The notes beneath the pieces were generated by a model. The model was given only the letters and a program-made list of their open reading frames with translations, ran no database searches and was not told the origin of the DNA. Positions 1 to 8,246 of a stretch of 64,000 nucleotides of DNA are shown here, one piece after another. The DNA lies in the NCBI RefSeq assembly GCF_011305415.1, contig NZ_JAANOQ010000006.1, positions 1 to 64,000 on the forward strand, in the 5' to 3' direction. How positions within the stretch are numbered: position 1 is the first letter of the stretch; each line of letters starts with the position of its first letter. The position numbers and the translations under genes were made by a program. This DNA is from Flavobacterium bernardetii (GTDB lineage Bacteria; Bacteroidota; Bacteroidia; Flavobacteriales; Flavobacteriaceae).

Positions 1-1620
1 GCAACAATTACGGCTGCTCAAGTTGATAATGGTTCAACTGATAATTGTAGTATTGCTACGATGACGGTTTTACCAAATACATTTACTTGTGCTAATGTTG
101 GTCCAAATACAGTGACTTTAACGGTAACTGATGCGAATGGAAACATAAGTACTGGAACGGCTACGGTAACGATTCAAGATACTGTTCTTCCAACTGTAAT
201 TACTCAAAACATAACAGTTCAATTAGACGTGAATGGAAATGCAACAATTACGGCTGCTCAAGTTGATAATGGTTCAACTGATAATTGTAGTATTGCTACG
301 ATGACGGTTTTACCAAACACATTTACTTGTGCTAATGTTGGTCCAAACACAGTGACTTTAACAGTAACTGATGTCAATGGAAACATAAGTACTGGAACGG
401 CTACAGTAACGATTCAAGATACTGTTCTTCCAACTGTAATTACTCAAAACATTACGGTTCAATTAGACGCAACTGGAAACGCAACAATTACTGCTGCTCA
501 AGTTAACAATGGTTCAACTGATAATTGTAGTATTGCTACGATGACGGTTTTACCAAACACATTTACTTGTGCTAATGTTGGTCCAAACACAGTGACTTTA
601 ACAGTAACGGATGCGAATGGAAACATAAGTAATGGAACAGCTACGGTAACGATTCAAGATACTGTTCTTCCAACTGTGATTACTCAAAACATAACAGTTC
701 AATTAGACGCAACTGGAAACGCAACAATTACTGCTGCTCAAATTGATAATGGCTCAACTGATAATTGTAGCATTACTACGATGACGGTTTTACCAAACAC
801 ATTTACTTGTGCTAATGTTGGTCCAAACACAGTGACCTTAACAGTAACTGATGTCAATGGAAACATAAGTACTGGAACGGCTACAGTAACGATTCAAGAT
901 ACTGTTCTTCCAACTGTAATTACTCAAAACATAACAGTTCAATTAGACGCAACAGGTAATGCATCAATTACGGCTGCTCAAGTTGATAATGGTTCAACTG
1001 ATAATTGTAGTATTGCTACGATGACGGTTTTACCAAATACATTTACTTGTGCTAATGTTGGTCCAAATACTGTGACTTTAACGGTAACAGATGTGAATGG
1101 AAATATAAGTACTGGAACGGCTACAGTAACGATTCAAGATACTGTTCTTCCAACTGTAATTACTCAAAACATTACGGTTCAATTAGACGCAACAGGTAAT
1201 GCATCAATTACGGCTGCTCAAGTTGATAATGGTTCAACTGATAATTGTAGTATTACTACGATGACGGTTTTACCAAACACATTTACTTGTGCTAATGTTG
1301 GTTCAAACACAGTGACTTTAACAGTAACTGATGTGAATGGAAACATAAGTACTGGAACAGCTATAGTAACGATTCAAGATACTGTTCTTCCAACTATAAT
1401 TACTCAGAACATAACAGTTCAATTAGACGTGAATGGAAATGCAACAATTACTGCTGCTCAAATTGACAATGGTTCAACTGATAATTGTGGTATTACTACA
1501 ATTACTGTTTCTCCAACTTCGTTTACTTGTGCTAATGCTGGACCAAACACGGTTACTTTAACGGTAACAGATGTGAATGGAAATATAAACACAGCAACTG
1601 CAACAGTAACTGTAGCGAAT
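1..1620 (+). repeat. Tandem 240-bp coding repeats
   Basis: Units begin at 1, 241, 481, 721, 961 and 1201, each exactly 240 bp; a diverged seventh starts at 1441. Adjacent units differ at only a few, mostly synonymous or conservative, positions (for example ANGN/VNGN, ATGN, ISTG/ISNG). The array continues upstream of the window. It encodes the 80-residue modules of the adhesin. Confidence 0.95.
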
Positions 1621-2166
1621 AGTTTCGGTGACAATGATTCTGATGGAATTCAAGATAACTGTGATGATGATGATGATAATGATGGTGTTTTAGACACATC
1701 AGACAATTGTGAATTGATAGGAAACAGTGATCAAGCAGATAATGATTCAGATGGACTTGGAGATCTTTGTGATGATGACGATGATAATGATGGTATTTTA
1801 GACATATCAGATAATTGCCAATTTACTTATAATCCTGACCAACAAGATAGAGACAATGATGGAATTGGAGATCTATGTGATTTAATTGAAGTTAACGTTT
1901 CAGAAGCAATTACTCCTAATGGTGATGGAATTAATGATACTTGGATGATTTACAACATCGAAAATTACCCAAATAATTCTATTAGAGTATTTAACAGATG
2001 GGGTTCTGAAGTGTTTTTTGCAAAAGGTTATCAAAACGATTGGAATGGTGCCTATAAAAACAACAGTCAACCATTACCAGATTCTGGATCATATTATTAT
2101 CAATTAGATTTAGATGGAAATGGAAGCATTGAAAAAGATGGTTGGATTTACATCACTCGTCAGTAA
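1..2166 (+). CDS. Giant T9SS-secreted repeat adhesin, 3' part only
   Basis: The frame is open from base 1, so the gene starts upstream of the window; the ATG at 61 lies inside a repeat and is not the start. The visible 721 residues contain six full 80-residue repeats plus a divergent seventh. Each repeat is a beta-rich HYR/Ig-like module with two cysteines (TDNCSI and FTCANVG). They are followed by about three Asp-rich calcium-binding thrombospondin-type-3 repeats (DSDGIQDNCD type, 1625-1880). The C-terminus (ITPNGDGINDTW, then IRVFNRWGSEVF, ending WIYITRQ) is a gliding-motility-associated CHU_C domain, a type B T9SS sorting signal. The protein should therefore be exported by T9SS and exposed at the cell surface. 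A PorP/SprF-like gene follows after 19 bases, the usual partner of type B substrates. Ligand unknown. Confidence 0.9.
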   Translation, partial: ATITAAQVDNGSTDNCSIATMTVLPNTFTCANVGPNTVTLTVTDANGNISTGTATVTIQDTVLPTVITQNITVQLDVNGNATITAAQVDNGSTDNCSIATMTVLPNTFTCANVGPNTVTLTVTDVNGNISTGTATVTIQDTVLPTVITQNITVQLDATGNATITAAQVNNGSTDNCSIATMTVLPNTFTCANVGPNTVTLTVTDANGNISNGTATVTIQDTVLPTVITQNITVQLDATGNATITAAQIDNGSTDNCSITTMTVLPNTFTCANVGPNTVTLTVTDVNGNISTGTATVTIQDTVLPTVITQNITVQLDATGNASITAAQVDNGSTDNCSIATMTVLPNTFTCANVGPNTVTLTVTDVNGNISTGTATVTIQDTVLPTVITQNITVQLDATGNASITAAQVDNGSTDNCSITTMTVLPNTFTCANVGSNTVTLTVTDVNGNISTGTAIVTIQDTVLPTIITQNITVQLDVNGNATITAAQIDNGSTDNCGITTITVSPTSFTCANAGPNTVTLTVTDVNGNINTATATVTVANSFGDNDSDGIQDNCDDDDDNDGVLDTSDNCELIGNSDQADNDSDGLGDLCDDDDDNDGILDISDNCQFTYNPDQQDRDNDGIGDLCDLIEVNVSEAITPNGDGINDTWMIYNIENYPNNSIRVFNRWGSEVFFAKGYQNDWNGAYKNNSQPLPDSGSYYYQLDLDGNGSIEKDGWIYITRQ

Positions 2167-2185
2167 TCTTTAAAAAAAAACTAAA

Positions 2186-3070
2186 ATGAAATTGTTAAAA
2201 AAAATATTTATAGCACTACTACTAACTAGTAGTAGTGCATTTGCCCAACAAGAAAGCATGCTTGCTTTTTATAGATACCAAATGAACATTGTGAATCCAG
2301 CTTATGTTGGTGTTGATGGTAAAACCATCATATCTAGTGGAGTTAGAGAACAATGGACTGGTATTGAAAACGCTCCTGAAACTCAAACTTTAGCATTTGG
2401 AACTTCATTAGGAAAAAATACTGGACTTGGTATTTCTATGGTGAGCGACAAAACGTTTATTGAAAAACAAACCTTTTTAGGAATTGATTTTTCATATAAA
2501 TTAAAAGTTTCTGAAAGCACTAACGTATATTTAGGAATTAAAGGTGGTGGAAATTTTTACAATGTAAATACGGCAGGACTTCAAACTTATAATATTACGA
2601 GTGATCCTTCATTAAATTCAATTAGCTCATTCAATCCTAATGTTGGTGTTGGTGGTTTAGTTAAATACAAAGATCTTTTTGTATCGTTATCAGTTCCTAG
2701 AATGCTGAATACTGAAAGAGTTAGAAATGAAGATGGTTTTGCAACGTCAGCTACTGACAGACCACACTTTTATTTGAGTTCTGGTTATGACATTCATTTT
2801 GATGACACGAATCGATACACACTAAAGCCTTCATTCTTTCTTAGATATGTAAATGACGCACCAATATCAATGGATTTTAACACCATGTTTAATTTTAATG
2901 ATGTTTTAGAACTTGGAGGAACTTACAGAACCGACAAAACATTTGCAGGTTTATTCAACATTAAAATTAGCAAAAAACTAACCTTAGGTTATGCTTACGA
3001 AGCCAACTCAAAAAATCAAATTGCTAGAGCTAAAAACACTAGTGAGTTTTTGTTAAGCTTTGAGTTTTAA
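2186..3070 (+). CDS. PorP/SprF-family type IX secretion outer membrane protein
   Basis: This 294-residue protein has a signal peptide ending around SSAFAQ, followed by the family hallmark QESMLAFYRYQMNIVNPAYVG. The rest is alternating beta strands with a C-terminal aromatic residue (SFEF), as expected for a PorP/SprF outer-membrane barrel. Paralogs of this family sit directly downstream of type B CTD proteins and help deliver or attach them at the surface (SprF serves SprB in gliding Flavobacterium). Here it lies 19 bases after the adhesin and ends at a strong terminator, so the two form an operon. The specific role as partner of this adhesin is inferred from position. Confidence 0.92.
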   Translation: MKLLKKIFIALLLTSSSAFAQQESMLAFYRYQMNIVNPAYVGVDGKTIISSGVREQWTGIENAPETQTLAFGTSLGKNTGLGISMVSDKTFIEKQTFLGIDFSYKLKVSESTNVYLGIKGGGNFYNVNTAGLQTYNITSDPSLNSISSFNPNVGVGGLVKYKDLFVSLSVPRMLNTERVRNEDGFATSATDRPHFYLSSGYDIHFDDTNRYTLKPSFFLRYVNDAPISMDFNTMFNFNDVLELGGTYRTDKTFAGLFNIKISKKLTLGYAYEANSKNQIARAKNTSEFLLSFEF

Positions 3071-3088
3071 ACTTAAAAATAAATAATA

Positions 3089-3127
3089 AATCCCCAAAAG
3101 GCAGTTGCTTTTTGGGGATTTTTTTTT
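3089..3127 (+). terminator. Rho-independent terminator of adhesin-porP operon
   Basis: An AATCCCCAAAA arm pairs with TTTTGGGGATT around a short loop and is followed by a run of T. It sits between the convergent porP-like gene and ruvB. Confidence 0.85.
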
Positions 3128-3169
3128 ATAAAATCTAATTATTGAATATTATATTTTTAGCGAAAAGTA

Positions 3170-4192
3170 TTAAAAAAGCTCTCCTTGATTCAAACCTTTA
3201 ATTCGTCCTAAATGTTTGTAGGCTTTTTCGGTAGCTTCACGGCCGCGAGGTGTTCGCATTAAAAAGCCTTCTTGGATTAAAAAAGGCTCATATACTTCTT
3301 CAATAGTTTCTCCGTTTTCTGAAACAGCTGTTGCTAAAGTGGTTAGTCCGACTGGACCACCTTTGAATTTATCAATTAAGGTTGATAAAATTTTATTATC
3401 CATTTCATCCAAGCCATTCGCATCAACATTTAATGCTTTTAAGGCATAACGAGCAATTTCAATATCAATTTTTCCGTTTCCTTTTATTTGAGCGAAATCT
3501 CGAACTCTTCGTAATAATGCATTCGCGATACGAGGTGTTCCTCTACTTCTACCTGCAATTTCAATGGCTGCTTCTAAATCGATTGGTACATTTAAAATTC
3601 CAGAACTTCTTTCCACAATTGTGGCTAATAATTCGGTATTGTAATAATGTAAACGACTTTGAATTCCGAAACGTGCACGCATTGGAGCGGTTAACAATCC
3701 AGAACGCGTTGTCGCGCCAACTAAAGTAAACGGATTTAAGTTGATTTGTACAGAACGCGCATTCGGTCCTGATTCAATCATGATGTCGATTTTATAATCT
3801 TCCATGGCGGAATACAAGTATTCTTCCACGATGGGTGACAAACGGTGGATTTCGTCAATAAACAAAACGTCACGTTCATCAAGATTAGTTAACAAACCTG
3901 CTAAATCTCCGGGTTTATCTAAAACTGGACCGGATGTAATTTTGATTCCCACGCCCAACTCGTTCGCCAAAATACTAGCTAAAGTTGTTTTTCCTAATCC
4001 GGGAGGACCGTGAAAAAGGGCGTGATCCAACGCTTCGCCTCGCTGATTGGCAGCGGCAACAAATATTTTTAAATTTTCAAGCACGTGGTCTTGCCCTGCG
4101 AAATCGTCAAAACTTAACGGACGCAATGCTTTTTCAATATCTATTTCTTGCGGTGTAAAACGCTCTTTGTTGGGATCTAAATTTTCATTCAT
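3170..4192 (-). CDS. ruvB: Holliday junction branch migration ATPase RuvB
   Basis: RuvB forms hexameric rings that, with RuvA, drive branch migration of Holliday junctions in recombinational repair. The 340-residue length is standard. Walker A GPPGLGKT is at residues 62-69, Walker B FIDEIH at about 111-116, a sensor-1-type GATTRSG follows, and the C-terminal winged helix with GLTTLA and [15 protein letters not shown] is intact. It begins with ATG at 4192 after an AT-rich spacer and is transcribed toward the porP-like gene. No ruvA or ruvC is adjacent, which is common in this phylum. Confidence 0.98.
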   Translation of the reverse strand: MNENLDPNKERFTPQEIDIEKALRPLSFDDFAGQDHVLENLKIFVAAANQRGEALDHALFHGPPGLGKTTLASILANELGVGIKITSGPVLDKPGDLAGLLTNLDERDVLFIDEIHRLSPIVEEYLYSAMEDYKIDIMIESGPNARSVQINLNPFTLVGATTRSGLLTAPMRARFGIQSRLHYYNTELLATIVERSSGILNVPIDLEAAIEIAGRSRGTPRIANALLRRVRDFAQIKGNGKIDIEIARYALKALNVDANGLDEMDNKILSTLIDKFKGGPVGLTTLATAVSENGETIEEVYEPFLIQEGFLMRTPRGREATEKAYKHLGRIKGLNQGELF

Positions 4193-4212
4193 GTTACAAA
4201 TATAATATTAAG

Positions 4213-4240
4213 TTGGGAGTTGGGAGTTGGGAGTTGGGAG
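4213..4240. repeat. Four tandem TTGGGAG heptamers
   Basis: Four perfect consecutive copies of TTGGGAG lie just upstream of ruvB, followed by a T run. The array is simple and intergenic, likely prone to slippage; no function is evident. Confidence 0.9.
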
Positions 4241-4269
4241 TTTTTTTTGTTTTAACATATAAGTCAAAT

Positions 4270-4574
4270 AAGTTTGGTACGCAGATTTAGCGGATTGTTT
4301 TTTTTGTTGTATTGCGGTTAGGGATTTGCGCGGATTTTTAAACATTTAAGTCATGTAAGTTTTTTAAACACATTGACACACATTTTGGTTTGCGGTTTAG
4401 ACGCTTCGCTCATCATAGCGCATTTAAGTTTGGTACGCAGATTTAACAGATTGTTTTTATTGTTGCATTGCGGTTAGGGATATGTGCGGATTTTTAACCA
4501 TATAAGTCATATAAGTTTTTTAAACACAGATTAAAGAAATTTCTAAAATTTTAATAATTTCTCCAATCTGTGTT
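4270..4574. repeat. Two copies of GGTACGCRGAT intergenic module ending in a hairpin
   Basis: GGTACGCAGATT occurs at 4276 and again at 4432, each followed by a G(G/C)GGTTAGGGAT-like segment, GCGGATTTTTAA, a TAAGTCAT(A/G)TAAGTT segment and a TTTTTTAAACACA tail. The second copy ends in an imperfect hairpin with outer arms AACACAGATT (4523-4532) and AATCTGTGTT (4565-4574) and inner arms GAAATT/AATTTC. The same module recurs at 28697, 28853 and 35964. Confidence 0.75.
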
Positions 4575-4630
4575 ATTAATATTGAGTTGAGAATTTTGTA
4601 ATTGAAAGACGGTTTCTTGCGTGAGGGATT

Positions 4631-4710
4631 GTAGTGGAGCTCTTTTTTGTTCCGTTTTTCTCGGGACAAAAAAAGCGGGAACGGAAAGCCCGACCCGAAG
4701 GGGCACGCCC
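4631..4710. repeat. GC-rich REP-like intergenic element
   Basis: A block much richer in GC than its surroundings contains GTTCCGTTTTTCTCGGGAC, then GCGGGAACGGAAAGCCCGA and CCGAAGGGGCACGCCC. From memory this resembles an element scattered between genes in Flavobacterium genomes. It produces spurious reading frames; no coding signal is seen. Confidence 0.5.
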
Positions 4711-4736
4711 AAATTAAAAATAATTGAATTTTAGCA

Positions 4737-4771
4737 TTGCTATTTTCATTGATATTAAAAAAGTATCTTTG
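4737..4771 (+). promoter_or_regulatory. Bacteroidota promoter of DUF4286 gene
   Basis: A TTG at 4737 and a perfect -7 box TATCTTTG at 4764-4771 are separated by 24 bases, slightly long. The start codon at 4787 is 15 bases downstream of the box, giving a very short leader. Confidence 0.5.
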
Positions 4772-4786
4772 TAAAAAATTGAGCAC

Positions 4787-5113
4787 ATGATTATTTATAA
4801 TGTTACCATAAACATTGACGAAAGCGCGCATGACCAATGGTTAAATTGGTTGAAAACCAAGCATATTGGAGAAGTTTTAGCTACAGGTTGTTTTTACAAA
4901 GCGAAACTTTCTAGAGTTTTAGTGGAAGAAGAAATGGGTGGAACAACCTATTCTATTCAATATTCTGCGGAAAGCAATGAAAAACTTCAGGAATATTACA
5001 AAACCTATGCACCTAAATTGAGAGAAGAAGGTATGCGTTTGTTTGGTGATAAAATGTTAGCTTTTAGAACCGAATTGGAAGTTATTAATGAGTTTTTTAG
5101 CAACGAAAACTAG
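4787..5113 (+). CDS. DUF4286 family protein
   Basis: This is a small cytoplasmic protein of 108 residues of unknown biochemical role. It begins MIIYNVTINIDES and contains the QWLNWLKTKHIGEVLATGCF segment typical of DUF4286, a single-domain ferredoxin-like alpha/beta family common in Bacteroidota. There are no signal peptide, membrane segment or catalytic motif. A -7 box TATCTTTG lies just upstream. It precedes rsmA by 70 bases that hold a short tandem repeat, so co-transcription is possible but not certain. Confidence 0.85.
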   Translation: MIIYNVTINIDESAHDQWLNWLKTKHIGEVLATGCFYKAKLSRVLVEEEMGGTTYSIQYSAESNEKLQEYYKTYAPKLREEGMRLFGDKMLAFRTELEVINEFFSNEN

Positions 5114-5165
5114 AGAATTTACGATTTAGGATTTACGATTTACGATTTGGGAATTACGAAGTTTA
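5114..5165. repeat. Degenerate tandem TTTACGATT repeat
   Basis: About four imperfect copies of the unit ATTTACGATTT/GGATTTACG, ending GGGAATTACGAAG, fill the gap between the DUF4286 gene and rsmA. The AATTACGAA core is the same kind of short motif that brackets the four-helix-bundle gene at 33227-33621. Confidence 0.7.
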
Positions 5166-5183
5166 AGAAAAAAATAAAAATAT

Positions 5184-5960
5184 ATGTCAGTTAAAGCCAA
5201 AAAACATTTAGGTCAGCATTTCCTTACGGATGAAAGCATTGCGCAACAAATTGCCGATTCTTTAATTGGCTCTAACTATAGTAAAGTTTTAGAAATTGGT
5301 CCGGGAATGGGTGTTTTAACCAAATACTTATTGGAGAAACCATATGAAACTTTTGTTGTTGAAATTGACAAAGAATCTGTTGATTATTTACAAGCACATT
5401 ATTTAAAATTAAATAATAATATTTTTTCTTTAGATTTTTTACGTCACGATTGGCAAACGGCTTTCAAAAACGAACAATTTGCGATTATTGGGAATTTCCC
5501 ATACAATATTTCGACACAAATTGTGTTTAAAACTTTGGAGTTGAGAGATCAAATTCCAGAATTTTCTGGTATGTTTCAGAAAGAAGTTGCGGAGCGAATT
5601 TGCAGTAAAAAAGGAAGTAAAGTCTATGGGATTTTATCTGTATTAGCGCAAGCTTTTTATGATGTAGAATACTTATTTACAGTTCCTCCAACCGTGTTTA
5701 ATCCGCCACCAAAAGTCGATTCTGGTGTGATGCGAATGACTCGAAAAGAGAATTACGAATTGCCTTGTGATGAAAAACTTTTATTTAAAGTGGTGAAAAC
5801 TGCTTTTCAGCAGAGAAGAAAAACCTTACGCAATAGTTTAAAAACTTTAAATTTATCAGATAAATTACAAGAAGATATTATATTTGCACAAAGACCAGAA
5901 CAATTGTCAGTTGAAGAATTCATTGCTTTGACTCAAAAAATAGCTGCCGATGGAATTTAA
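5184..5960 (+). CDS. rsmA: 16S rRNA dimethyladenosine transferase RsmA (KsgA)
   Basis: RsmA uses SAM to dimethylate the two adjacent adenosines of the helix-45 loop of 16S rRNA, a late 30S assembly step. The protein has 258 residues. The N-terminal [11 protein letters not shown] is the family signature, the SAM motif VLEIGPGMG is at about residues 35-43, and the catalytic NFPY is at 104-107. The C-terminal domain has [13 protein letters not shown]. Its stop overlaps the start of mgtE by 11 bases, so the pair is translationally coupled. Confidence 0.97.
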   Translation: MSVKAKKHLGQHFLTDESIAQQIADSLIGSNYSKVLEIGPGMGVLTKYLLEKPYETFVVEIDKESVDYLQAHYLKLNNNIFSLDFLRHDWQTAFKNEQFAIIGNFPYNISTQIVFKTLELRDQIPEFSGMFQKEVAERICSKKGSKVYGILSVLAQAFYDVEYLFTVPPTVFNPPPKVDSGVMRMTRKENYELPCDEKLLFKVVKTAFQQRRKTLRNSLKTLNLSDKLQEDIIFAQRPEQLSVEEFIALTQKIAADGI

Positions 5961-7302
5961 AATCAGTAAAGAACTTATTACGCAAATTGAAACTTTGGTT
6001 CAACAAAATAATATTGTTGAATTAGAGAACATTTTGCATGAAATTCACTTTGCTGATATAGCGGAAATTATGAATGATTTGGATACTTCCGAAGCCATTT
6101 ATCTTTTCAACTTATTAGATTCTGAAATTACAGCAGAAATATTATTAGAATTAGATGATGAAGTTCGTGAAAACATTTTACGAAGTTTATCAGCCAAAGA
6201 AATTGCAGAAGAGCTTGACGAGTTAGATACGGATGACGCGGCGGATATTATTGCCGAATTACCACAATCGAAAAAAGCGCAGGTAATTTCTGAGCTTGAA
6301 GATGTTGAGCACGCCAAAGATATTGTTGACCTTTTACGTTATGACGAAAATACCGCTGGTGGTATTATGGCGAAAGAGTTAGTAAAAGTGAACGAAAACT
6401 GGAACGTGTTAACTTGCGTAAAAGAAATGCGTTTGCAAGCTGAAAATGTGACCAGAGTACATTCGATTTATGTTGTTGATGATGAAGACCGTTTGAAAGG
6501 ACGTTTGTCGTTGAAAGATTTATTAACGACATCTACCAAAACCCAAATTAGTGATATTTACATTAAAAAAGTAGACTACGTTCGCGTAGAAACTAAAGAT
6601 GTAGAAGTAGCAAGAATCATGCAAAAGTATGACTTGGAAGCGATTCCAGTTATTGATGAATTGGACAGATTAGTTGGTCGTGTTACGATTGATGACATTA
6701 TTGATATTATAAAAGAAGAAGCCGATAAAGATTACCAATTAGCGGCCGGAATTTCGCAAGACGTTGAGGCGGATGATAGTATTCTAGAATTAACCAAAGC
6801 GCGTTTGCCATGGTTGGTTTTAGCCTTATTTGGTGGATTTATTTCTGTAAAAGTCTTAGGGATTTTTGAACCGATGATGAACAGCCACAGAATGTTATTG
6901 TTTTTTACACCTCTAATTGCGGCTATGGCTGGAAATGTTGGTGTACAATCGAGTGCGATTGTGGTTCAAGGTTTGGCTAACAATTCGATTACAGGTAGTT
7001 TATGGAATCGATTATTGAAAGAATTATCGTTAAGCTTATTAAACGGAAGCATTTTAGCTGTTATTTTAATACTTGGCACACATTTCCTACTTGGATACGA
7101 ATTCATTATTGGAATCACTGTTTCTATCGCTTTATTAAGTGTAATTGTAGTGGCTTCATTAATTGGAACATTTATTCCGATAGTTTTAGACAAATACGGT
7201 ATTGATCCTGCATTAGCTACAGGCCCATTTATTACTACCAGTAATGATATTTTGGGAATTATCATTTACTTCTCAATTGCAAGAATAGTTTTAGGAATAT
7301 AA
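5950..7302 (+). CDS. mgtE: Magnesium transporter MgtE
   Basis: MgtE is a homodimeric inner-membrane Mg2+ channel gated by its cytosolic domains. The 450 residues show an acidic N domain ([18 protein letters not shown]), two CBS domains (about 130-250, with [20 protein letters not shown] and [18 protein letters not shown]), a plug-helix region, and about five membrane helices. The pore-region motif [14 protein letters not shown] and the C-terminal [12 protein letters not shown] are present. It starts inside the end of rsmA and is closed by a terminator at 7331. Confidence 0.96.
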   Translation: MEFKISKELITQIETLVQQNNIVELENILHEIHFADIAEIMNDLDTSEAIYLFNLLDSEITAEILLELDDEVRENILRSLSAKEIAEELDELDTDDAADIIAELPQSKKAQVISELEDVEHAKDIVDLLRYDENTAGGIMAKELVKVNENWNVLTCVKEMRLQAENVTRVHSIYVVDDEDRLKGRLSLKDLLTTSTKTQISDIYIKKVDYVRVETKDVEVARIMQKYDLEAIPVIDELDRLVGRVTIDDIIDIIKEEADKDYQLAAGISQDVEADDSILELTKARLPWLVLALFGGFISVKVLGIFEPMMNSHRMLLFFTPLIAAMAGNVGVQSSAIVVQGLANNSITGSLWNRLLKELSLSLLNGSILAVILILGTHFLLGYEFIIGITVSIALLSVIVVASLIGTFIPIVLDKYGIDPALATGPFITTSNDILGIIIYFSIARIVLGI

Positions 7303-7330
7303 ATTTACTTTTCAGAATATATAATATAAG

Positions 7331-7357
7331 AAAACCCGGCGCTTGCTGGGTTTTTTG
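7331..7357 (+). terminator. Terminator after mgtE
   Basis: ACCCGGC pairs with GCTGGGT (one G-T pair) over a GCTT loop, flanked by AAAA on the left and six T on the right, so it may work in both directions. Confidence 0.8.
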
Positions 7358-7380
7358 TTATGGTTTACTTATTTATCAAG

Positions 7381-7410
7381 AATCACGCGAAAGGAATCGC
7401 GCGGGAGCGG
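7381..7410. repeat. Short GC-rich palindromic intergenic element
   Basis: CGCGA (7386-7390) and TCGCG (7397-7401) form a small stem inside a GC-rich island followed by CGGGAGCGG, between the mgtE terminator and the hypothetical gene. It resembles REP-type intergenic elements of flavobacteria; assignment is by appearance only. Confidence 0.4.
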
Positions 7411-7422
7411 TATTATTTGGAA

Positions 7423-8184
7423 TTAATTAACTTTTACTAAATAGCCATTATTATAATAAGTATCAAAACATAAAGAATTAAACAAATCATATTTATTAAA
7501 AACTTCCTCTTTATGATACAAATATGATTTAAACATTAATTTTAAGAACGAATTATAATTCATTTTAAAAAAATTGTTTTTATCCTTTTCATCGAAACAA
7601 TAACTTCGAATAGTCATATTTACACTATAAGAAAAATCCATCATAGTTAAAAATTCACAATCATCATGAATCCAATTCGAAAGATGTTTTATTGGAAATA
7701 AATTTTCATTTAAAAGAGAAATATAACTTTGAAATTTTGAAGGCAAATTAATTCTAACTGTATTATCTTGCTTATCTAAATAAGCTGTTGATTCATAAGT
7801 TTTCAAATTAAACATATATTTCTTTTTACAATCTATCAATAAATATTCATCAGAAATATTTGTCATAAAAAAGTTATCCTTATTTTTATCATCATTAAAT
7901 CTATCCAGAATTCTTTCTTTTGATATTTTTAAATACAATCTGAATTTTTTATAGCTTGAAACATATATAAAACATAAAGTATCATTCTTAATAGGTATAT
8001 AAAAATTCTTCTCCATATTAGAATACTCGGAAATATCTGATGGTTTCAATTGCTCTATTTCCAATTTTAAATTGAATGAAATTTCTTTTTTAGTTAGTAA
8101 TTTTTTTTTTAACAATTTATCTAGAGAAAAATTTTGGCTATTTGAAGACGTTACAATTAACAGTAATAATATTTTAAAATTCAT
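7423..8184 (-). CDS. Hypothetical secreted protein
   Basis: I do not recognise this 253-residue protein. It begins MNFKILLLLIVTSSNSQ, a short hydrophobic segment likely to be a signal peptide cleaved near NSQ or anchoring the protein. The mature part is Lys-, Asn- and Phe-rich with alternating polar/hydrophobic stretches suggesting beta structure (LLIDCKKKYMFNLKTYES, FNSLCFDTYYNNGYLVKVN). It has no enzymatic motif and no lipobox. It stands alone between the mgtE terminator and the terminator of the respiratory operon, and its base composition is more AT-rich than its neighbours. It could be a recently acquired or fast-evolving lineage-specific gene. Confidence 0.6.
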   Translation of the reverse strand: MNFKILLLLIVTSSNSQNFSLDKLLKKKLLTKKEISFNLKLEIEQLKPSDISEYSNMEKNFYIPIKNDTLCFIYVSSYKKFRLYLKISKERILDRFNDDKNKDNFFMTNISDEYLLIDCKKKYMFNLKTYESTAYLDKQDNTVRINLPSKFQSYISLLNENLFPIKHLSNWIHDDCEFLTMMDFSYSVNMTIRSYCFDEKDKNNFFKMNYNSFLKLMFKSYLYHKEEVFNKYDLFNSLCFDTYYNNGYLVKVN

Positions 8185-8207
8185 TTCATTATCAATTTTG
8201 AATTAAT

Positions 8208-8239
8208 AAAAAAGTCCCAATTTGCATTGGGACTTTTTT
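8208..8239 (-). terminator. Terminator of the act-cta respiratory operon
   Basis: GTCCCAAT pairs with ATTGGGAC over a short TGC-type loop, with six A on the left (a U run on the minus-strand transcript). It follows the stop of ctaD at 8247. Its stem matches that of the infB terminator at 37994-38027. Confidence 0.85.
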
Positions 8240-8246
8240 AAATATT

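Larger units (their letters stand above)
4193..4786. other. Gene-free repeat block between ruvB and the DUF4286 gene
   Basis: No convincing gene is present. The stretch is made almost entirely of short repeat families, annotated separately: four TTGGGAG heptamers, two copies of a GGTACGCAGAT-led module ending in a hairpin, and a GC-rich GGAAAGCCCGACC-type element. The promoter of the DUF4286 gene lies at its right end. Confidence 0.75.

Noticed and set aside
1..1620. CRISPR or satellite array
   Set aside because: The 240-bp repeats are one continuous reading frame encoding conserved 80-residue modules, so they are protein repeats.
4520..4837. 105-codon minus-strand frame
   Set aside because: It is made of the intergenic hairpin, the GC-rich repeat and the DUF4286 promoter, and runs antisense into that gene. 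Its sequence follows repeat units, not protein constraint.
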